DNA from: RPQJ01 sp041910015
GTDB lineage: Bacteria; Pseudomonadota; Gammaproteobacteria; Steroidobacterales; Steroidobacteraceae
DNA: 11,017 nucleotides
Direction of reading: 5' to 3'
Assembly: GCA_041910015.1 (NCBI GenBank)
Contig: JAYRRR010000011.1
Location: 1-11,017 of the forward strand
Shown here piece by piece: positions 7,264-11,017 of this stretch (position 1 is the stretch's first letter; the number at the start of each line of letters is the position of its first letter). The notes below the pieces were generated by a model. That model did no database searches, had not been told where the DNA came from, and saw only the letters and a program-made list of their open reading frames with translations. Position numbers and translations under genes: made by a program.

Positions 7264-7877
7264 ACCTCGACCGGCTGCTGAGCCCTTATCAGTCCGGCAC
7301 GAGTGCGGTTCACCGCTGGCCGGCCGGCGGCAAGCTCGCGCTCGCGCTCGGCGGCATACTGCTCGTCGTGCTGCTGCCGCGCGCCACCTGGCGGGCCCAC
7401 GCGGCGGTCGCGCTGGCGCTCTTCGCCATCGCGCTGCTCGCACGCGTGCGCCTGCGCGCACTGCTCGCGCGGCTGCTGCTGCTCGAGCCGTTCGTGATCG
7501 GCATCGCGCTGCTGGCGCTGTTCGGACCGGGCGGCTGGCCGCTGTTCGTCTCCATGGTCGTCAAGAGCACGCTGTGTCTCGCGACGATGGTGCTGCTCAC
7601 GGCGACGACGCGCTTCTCCGACCTGCTGCACGTGCTCTGGCGGCTCGGCGTGCCGGGTCTGCTCGTGACGACGCTCACGCTGATGCAGCGCTATCTCTAC
7701 GTGCTGCTCGACGAGATGCAGCGCCTGTCCCGCGCGCGGCGCAGCCGCAGCTTCGTCACCGGCCGTCGTTCGACCTGGCGCGCCTCGGCACAGATCGCGG
7801 GGCTGCTGTTCATCCGCGCTTCCGAGCGCGCCGAGCGCGTTTACCTCGCCATGTGCGCGCGGGGCTGGCGCTCGTGA
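7260..7877 (+). CDS. nikQ: ECF nickel transporter transmembrane component NikQ (CbiQ family)
   Basis: T-component that couples ATP hydrolysis by NikO to NikM in the membrane. The 205-residue product begins LNLDRLLSPYQSGTSAVHRWPAGGKL, matching the CbiQ-type N-terminus, then has hydrophobic segments at about 25-40, 47-62, 72-90, 97-115 and 131-150. Two short Arg motifs expected for ECF T-components, which dock into the ATPase grooves, are visible near ARRSRSF (159-165) and CARGW (199-203). The only sensible start is TTG 7260, whose TTGA overlaps the nikM stop. GGGAG (7253-7257) precedes it closely, only 2 bases away, so coupling to nikM is likely. No later ATG or GTG in this frame preserves the conserved N-terminus. 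The stop overlaps the nikO GTG by 4 bases. Confidence 0.9.
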   Translation: MNLDRLLSPYQSGTSAVHRWPAGGKLALALGGILLVVLLPRATWRAHAAVALALFAIALLARVRLRALLARLLLLEPFVIGIALLALFGPGGWPLFVSMVVKSTLCLATMVLLTATTRFSDLLHVLWRLGVPGLLVTTLTLMQRYLYVLLDEMQRLSRARRSRSFVTGRRSTWRASAQIAGLLFIRASERAERVYLAMCARGWRS

Positions 7878-8620
7878 GCGTGCTCGAGGTCGACGGCCTG
7901 GGCTTCCGCTACGCCGACGGCCGTGTCGCGCTCGCCGGCGTGTCGCTGCGCATCGAGGCCGGCGAACGTGTCGCGCTGATCGGGCCGAACGGCGCGGGCA
8001 AGTCGACCCTGCTGCTGCACCTGAACGGGCTGCTGCCGGATCGCCCGCCCACGGCACCGGCCGTGCGCGTCGACGGCCTGCCGGCCGTGGCGGCCAACCT
8101 CGCCGAAATCCGCCGCCGGGTCGGGCTGCTGTTCCAGGACCCCGACGACCAGATCTTCTGCCCCACGGTCTGGGAGGACGTGGCCTTCGGCCCGCAGCAG
8201 CTCGGCCTGCGCGAACCGCAGCTCTCGGCACGCGTGCAGGAGTCGCTGGAGCGGGTCGGGCTGCCAGGTTTCGCCGAGCGCGCCCCGCACCACCTGAGCC
8301 GCGGCGAGAAACGGCGCGTCTGTCTCGCGGGCCTGCTTGCCTGCGAAGCTCGGCTGCTCGCGCTGGACGAACCGACGAGCGACCTCGATCCGCGCGGCCG
8401 TCGCGGCCTGATGAAGCTGCTGACGGAACTGCCGGTCGCGCAACTGATCGCGACCCACGACCTCGAGTTCGTCGTCGAGATCTGCCCGCGCACGATCCTG
8501 ATCGACCAGGGCCGCATCGTCGCCGACGGCCCGACGCTGCAACTGCTCGACGACGAGTCGCTGATGCTCGCGCACGGCCTCGAGCGGCCGCACATCCTCA
8601 GACACAGTCACCCGCATTAG
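7874..8620 (+). CDS. nikO: ECF nickel transporter ATP-binding protein NikO (CbiO family)
   Basis: ATPase of the nickel ECF importer, expected to work as a homodimer under NikQ because only one ATPase gene is present. The 248-residue protein has Walker A GPNGAGKST (37-45), Q-loop Gln88 in LLFQDPDDQIFCPTVWEDVAFGP, the CbiO-like block, Walker B LLALDE (161-166), D-loop SDLD and switch His195. The signature reads LSRGE (141-145): Arg143, encoded by CGC at 8300-8302, replaces the usual first Gly of LSGGE, while the second Gly and Glu remain. The C-terminus ends in HILRHSHPH (240-248), with four His in nine residues, suggestive of metal contact but unproven. It starts at GTG 7874, overlapping the nikQ stop; GTG 7880 is a possible alternative. 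It is the last gene of the nik operon. Confidence 0.92.
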   Translation: MSVLEVDGLGFRYADGRVALAGVSLRIEAGERVALIGPNGAGKSTLLLHLNGLLPDRPPTAPAVRVDGLPAVAANLAEIRRRVGLLFQDPDDQIFCPTVWEDVAFGPQQLGLREPQLSARVQESLERVGLPGFAERAPHHLSRGEKRRVCLAGLLACEARLLALDEPTSDLDPRGRRGLMKLLTELPVAQLIATHDLEFVVEICPRTILIDQGRIVADGPTLQLLDDESLMLAHGLERPHILRHSHPH

Positions 8621-8636
8621 GAAGCGGGGAGCTTCC
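8620..8636 (+). terminator. Small hairpin immediately after nikO
   Basis: GGAAGC (8620-8625) and GCTTCC (8631-8636) form a perfect 6-bp stem with a GGGGA loop, beginning at the last base of the nikO stop codon. No run of T follows, so it is at best a weak intrinsic terminator or an mRNA 3' stabilising structure. Confidence 0.3.
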
Positions 8637-8699
8637 GATCCAGGGCCCGTGCCCGTGCTGCGGTTCGTCTGGCAGCCGGCCCTGGGCATGCATACGGAG

Positions 8700-8722
8700 C
8701 CTGCGCGGGCGACCCGCGCAGG
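8700..8722 (+). terminator. Perfect 10-bp GC-rich hairpin between nikO and alaA
   Basis: CCTGCGCGGG (8700-8709) and CCCGCGCAGG (8713-8722) pair without mismatch around a CGA loop. It may end nikMQO transcription, but it is followed by GTCGTGTTC, not a T-run. It lies just upstream of the predicted alaA promoter, so it separates the two transcription units. A cruciform or protein-binding palindrome is an alternative. Confidence 0.4.
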
Positions 8723-8727
8723 TCGTG

Positions 8728-8756
8728 TTCGACGTTGCGGGCCCAGCCCTTATACT
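8728..8756 (+). promoter_or_regulatory. Possible promoter of alaA
   Basis: TATACT (8751-8756) matches five of six positions of a -10 box. At 17 bases upstream there is only a poor -35 (TTCGAC, 8728-8733). Transcription from about 8763 would give a leader of about 23 bases. The -10 box is the main evidence. Confidence 0.4.
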
Positions 8757-8785
8757 GCAGCCATCCATACAGTCCCCGTGCCATC

Positions 8786-10060
8786 ATGTCCACCCGTACC
8801 GTCCGCCCGAGCCCCGGTCTGGCCAACGTCCGCTACGAGATCCGCGGCAAGCTGGCCCGCCGCGCCCATGAGATGGAACGCCTGGGCTACGACATCGTCT
8901 CGCTGAACATCGGCAATCCCGGGGCGTTTGGTTTCCGCACGCCCGAGACCATGCGGCTCGCTATGATCGAGAACCTCCGCGCCGCCGAAGGCTATTGCCA
9001 CCAGAAGGGCATCTTTCCGGCCCGTGAAGCCGTCGTGATGCAGCAGCAGGAGCGCGGTGTTCGCGGCGTGACCGCCGACGAGGTGTTCATCGGCAACGGT
9101 GTGAGCGAGCTCATCGATCTCACACTGCGCGCACTGCTGGCCGCGGACGAGGAGGTGCTGGTCCCGAGCCCCGACTACCCGCTGTGGACGGCCGCGGTCA
9201 ACCTGAACCGCGGCAAGGCCGTGCATTACCCTTGCCGGCCCGAAAACGGCTTCGTGCCGGACCCGGAACAGATCGAGGCGCTGGTCACCAAGCGCACGCG
9301 CGCCATCGTGGTCATCAACCCGAACAACCCCACCGGCGCGGTCTACCCGCGCGAGGTGCTGGAGGCGATCGCCCGCATCGCCGAGCGACACCACCTCGTG
9401 GTGTTCTCGGACGAGATCTACGACCAGATGACCTACGACGGCGCGCAGGCCGTGCCGATGGCCACGCTGGTGCACTCGACGCTCTGCTGCACGCTGAGCG
9501 GGCTGTCGAAGGTCTATCGTGCCTGTGGCTATCGCGTGGGCTGGGCAGTCTTTTCGGGCGACCTCGAGAACTCGCGCGAATACCTCTCCGGGCTGGAGTT
9601 GCTGTCGTCGCTGCGCCTGTGCAGCAACGTGGCGGGGCAGTGGGCCGTGCAGACGGCGCTGGGCGGCTACCAGAGCATCGGCGAACTCGTCGCGCCGGGC
9701 GGCAGGCTGTACGAATCGCGCCGCGCGATCATCGACGCCGTCGCGCGCAGCCGCTACCTTGCGCTGCAGCCGCCGCGCGGCGCCTGCTACGCGTTCGTCG
9801 GCGTGGATCCGCAGCGGCTGCCGAACTTCGACGATCGTCGTTTTGCAATGGACCTGCTCGAGCACAAGCACGTCCTGATCGCGCCGGGCACGAGTTTCAA
9901 CGTGTCGTACAACACGCACTTCCGCGTCACGAACCTGCCGGAGCCCGCGGTGCTGGTCGACGTATTCGGCCGCATGGAGGAGTTGCTCGACAACTACGCG
10001 GCGGGTGACGAGCCTGTCTCCCGGCCGAGTCCGCTGCGGGCGGTGGAGACGGCGCGTTGA
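8786..10060 (+). CDS. alaA: Glutamate-pyruvate aminotransferase (alanine transaminase), AlaA type
   Basis: PLP-dependent fold-type I cytoplasmic enzyme that makes alanine from pyruvate with glutamate as amino donor. The 424-residue product resembles E. coli AlaA (405) along its length: YEIRG near 17-21, LNIGNPGAFGF (40-50), FIGNGVSELI (101-110), PSPDYPLWTAAV (127-138), NPNNPTGAVY (178-187), SDEIYD (208-213), the PLP-binding lysine Lys242 in LSGLSKVYRACG, LGGYQSI (292-298), PGGRLYE (304-310) and HFRV with Arg380, the expected substrate-carboxylate arginine. About 20 extra residues at the C-terminus (GDEPVSRPSPLRAVETAR) are unconserved tail. ATG 8786 gives the family-typical N-terminus; no clear Shine-Dalgarno precedes it. 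An in-frame GTG at 8735 lies upstream of the predicted -10 box and is rejected. It appears to be a single-gene unit. Confidence 0.94.
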   Translation: MSTRTVRPSPGLANVRYEIRGKLARRAHEMERLGYDIVSLNIGNPGAFGFRTPETMRLAMIENLRAAEGYCHQKGIFPAREAVVMQQQERGVRGVTADEVFIGNGVSELIDLTLRALLAADEEVLVPSPDYPLWTAAVNLNRGKAVHYPCRPENGFVPDPEQIEALVTKRTRAIVVINPNNPTGAVYPREVLEAIARIAERHHLVVFSDEIYDQMTYDGAQAVPMATLVHSTLCCTLSGLSKVYRACGYRVGWAVFSGDLENSREYLSGLELLSSLRLCSNVAGQWAVQTALGGYQSIGELVAPGGRLYESRRAIIDAVARSRYLALQPPRGACYAFVGVDPQRLPNFDDRRFAMDLLEHKHVLIAPGTSFNVSYNTHFRVTNLPEPAVLVDVFGRMEELLDNYAAGDEPVSRPSPLRAVETAR

Positions 10061-10115
10061 TAATTAACATTACTAATAGCCAATAATATACTGAATTATA
10101 AGAGCTTTTCATTTG
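10061..10115 (+). other. AT-rich island between alaA and the repair gene
   Basis: These roughly 55 bases are overwhelmingly A and T (for example TAATTAACATTACTAATAGC) in an otherwise strongly GC-rich window. They start directly after the alaA stop. I see no coding potential and no strong hairpin with a T-run; a distant 6-bp repeat ATAATT (10060-10065)/AATTAT (10094-10099) is present. The stretch contains the promoter described separately and could act as an UP-element-like or easily melted region. Confidence 0.75.
10064..10092 (+). promoter_or_regulatory. Near-consensus sigma70 promoter upstream of AddB-like gene
   Basis: TTAACA (10064-10069, five of six) and TATACT (10087-10092, five of six) are separated by exactly 17 bases. 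Transcription would start near 10099, about 40 bases before ATG 10140. It is the best promoter-like sequence in the window. Confidence 0.65.
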
Positions 10116-10117
10116 TC

Positions 10118-10138
10118 GTCGCCATCGTGAGAGGCGAC
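10118..10138 (+). other. Hairpin overlapping the Shine-Dalgarno of the AddB-like gene
   Basis: GTCGCC (10118-10123) can pair with GGCGAC (10133-10138) across a 9-base loop. The stem covers the last two G of the ribosome binding site and ends next to the start codon, so it might lower translation initiation. The stem is short and could be chance in GC-rich DNA. Confidence 0.3.
10129..10134 (+). promoter_or_regulatory. Shine-Dalgarno for the AddB-like gene
   Basis: GAGAGG ends 5 bases before ATG 10140 and favours this start over the in-frame ATGs at 10200 and 10230. Confidence 0.6.
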
Positions 10139-10139
10139 A

Positions 10140-11017
10140 ATGGCGCAGGCACGGAGCACGGGCTCATCGGGCGAGCCTGCGGGGGTGAATCCTGCACGGA
10201 TGGCCGAGATCAAGGTTGCCCCGGGGGTCATGACACCTGCCGACGTGTTGCCAGACGAGCTCACACCCGGCGTCGCCTACGTCACGCCGACGCGCCGGCT
10301 CGCCCATCATCTGCGGGCGCGTCACGATGCGGCGTGTCTGGCACGGGGGCTGCGGGTCTGGCGTACCCCGGACGTCGTCACCTGGCCGGAGCTGCTGCAA
10401 CGGCAATTCGAGGCTGACCGCGCCGCGGGCCGGACGGTGCTGCGCTGGTTGAGCCCGTCACATGCCGGCCTGGCCTGGGAGCAGATCGTGCGGCGCGACC
10501 CCGGCCAGCAGCATCTGCTGGCGCGGGCCGGGCTCGGCGCGGCCGCGTATCGGTCGTGGCAGTTGCTGCACGCGTACGGGATCCCGTACGCCGCGCTGTC
10601 GGCCGATGAGGGCATGGAAATCGAGTCGTTTGCGCGCTGGGTCGCGCAATACCGTGCCTGGCTCGACGCCGGCCGCTGGCTCGATCCGTCGCTGGCCGCG
10701 ACCGTCGTCGGCCCGCCGGCACCGGGTACGCATTTTTGCTTCGTCGGTTTTGACCGCTGGACGCCCCAGCAGGCCGCGTTCCTCGACCGGCTGCGGGAGA
10801 CCGGTGTCCGTCTCGAACTCCCCGAGCCCCTGGCCGACGACGTCGCCATCGTGGCCGAGGTCGTCGAGTGCGACGATTTCGACGCCGAGCTCGACGTGGC
10901 CGCACGCTGGGCCGCGCAGCGGCTGCACGATCGTCCAGGTGATCGGCTTGCGCTGATCGTGCCCGGGCTGGCCCGCGAGCGCGGTCGGGTGCGACGGGCG
11001 CTCGATCGCGTGCTGGC
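10140..11017 (+). CDS. AddB-like probable DNA repair protein, N-terminal part (3' end outside window)
   Basis: The reading frame from ATG 10140 stays open to the right edge: 292 complete codons and no stop. It begins MAQARSTGSSGEPAG, a divergent leader, then VAYVTPTRRLAHHLRARHD (45-63), GLRVWRTPDVVTWPELL (70-86), LSPSHAGLAWEQIV (104-117), a FCFVGFDRWTPQQ block (199-211) and DDFDAELDVAARWAAQRL (245-262) followed by LALIVPG (270-276). This order fits the proteobacterial family annotated as probable DNA repair protein, about 900 residues, related to AddB of double-strand-break repair and usually ending in a PD-(D/E)XK nuclease domain. That nuclease part would lie beyond the window, so activity cannot be judged. 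TPTRRLA resembles the degenerate Walker A region of AddB-like proteins, lacking a GKT. ATGs at 10200 and 10230 are alternative starts. It probably has its own promoter (10064-10092). Confidence 0.75.
   Translation, partial: MAQARSTGSSGEPAGVNPARMAEIKVAPGVMTPADVLPDELTPGVAYVTPTRRLAHHLRARHDAACLARGLRVWRTPDVVTWPELLQRQFEADRAAGRTVLRWLSPSHAGLAWEQIVRRDPGQQHLLARAGLGAAAYRSWQLLHAYGIPYAALSADEGMEIESFARWVAQYRAWLDAGRWLDPSLAATVVGPPAPGTHFCFVGFDRWTPQQAAFLDRLRETGVRLELPEPLADDVAIVAEVVECDDFDAELDVAARWAAQRLHDRPGDRLALIVPGLARERGRVRRALDRVL

Noticed and set aside
8686..8770. CATAC half-sites (8691-8695 and 8766-8770) as a second NikR operator before alaA
   Set aside because: Both are in the same orientation, lack the full TCATAC/GTATGA hexamers and do not have the 16-base spacing.
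8735..8785. GTG 8735 as the alaA start
   Set aside because: It precedes the predicted -10 box and adds 17 residues with no similarity to the AlaA N-terminus.
10095..10100. Perfect minus-strand -10 box (TATAAT) in the AT-rich spacer
   Set aside because: No acceptable -35 lies at the right distance (GGCGAC only), and a transcript would run antisense into alaA with no gene to serve. AT-rich DNA yields such matches by chance.
1..11017. CRISPR arrays, tRNA or rRNA genes, insertion sequences, prophage or toxin-antitoxin modules
   Set aside because: I saw no regularly spaced repeats, no cloverleaf-type or rRNA sequence, no transposase or integrase motifs and no terminal repeats. The window reads as ordinary chromosomal gene order.

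Overview
The window looks like a chromosomal segment of a GC-rich gammaproteobacterium. The strongest taxonomic clue is the zipA-ligA pair at the left end: ZipA is essentially restricted to Gammaproteobacteria and zipA-ligA is a classic gene order there. All protein-coding genes that I can support lie on the + strand, are densely packed and share the same GC-rich codon style. I see no insertion sequence, phage gene, tRNA, rRNA or CRISPR array. The long minus-strand reading frames are antisense shadows of real genes. The genus cannot be fixed from the sequence alone.

Layout. 1-477: 3' end of zipA (FtsZ-binding domain). 485-2518: complete ligA (NAD+-dependent DNA ligase). 2581-6194: a tightly overlapping oppB-oppC-oppD-oppF operon encoding the membrane and ATPase parts of an oligopeptide ABC importer, with no substrate-binding protein gene (oppA) in the window. 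6195-6321: a regulatory spacer with a sigma70-like promoter overlapped by an exact match to the NikR operator, GTATGA-N16-TCATAC. 6322-8620: an overlapping nikM-nikQ-nikO operon for an ECF-type nickel importer, with NikM carrying a fused PDGLE (NikN-like) tail. 8621-8785: a spacer with two hairpins and a promoter-like element. 8786-10060: alaA-type glutamate-pyruvate aminotransferase. 10061-10139: a markedly AT-rich spacer containing a near-consensus promoter. 10140-11017: the start of a large AddB-like putative DNA repair protein that runs off the window.

How the genes work together. The most informative result is functional: the CbiM/NikM family covers both cobalt and nickel transporters, but the NikR site, the fused PDGLE domain and the N-terminal Met-His plus His67 metal ligands together point to nickel. 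The predicted logic is Ni-NikR repression of the nikMQO promoter when nickel is sufficient. The Opp operon is probably a separate nutrient-uptake unit relying on an OppA encoded elsewhere. LigA and the AddB-like protein are both DNA replication/repair functions but are far apart and probably unrelated in expression.

I did not find a clearly new biological system. The points most worth a second look are the NikR operator, the unusual ABC signature (LSRGE) in NikO, the short OppF without its usual C-terminal domain beside an OppD that has one, and the AT-rich promoter island ahead of the repair gene.
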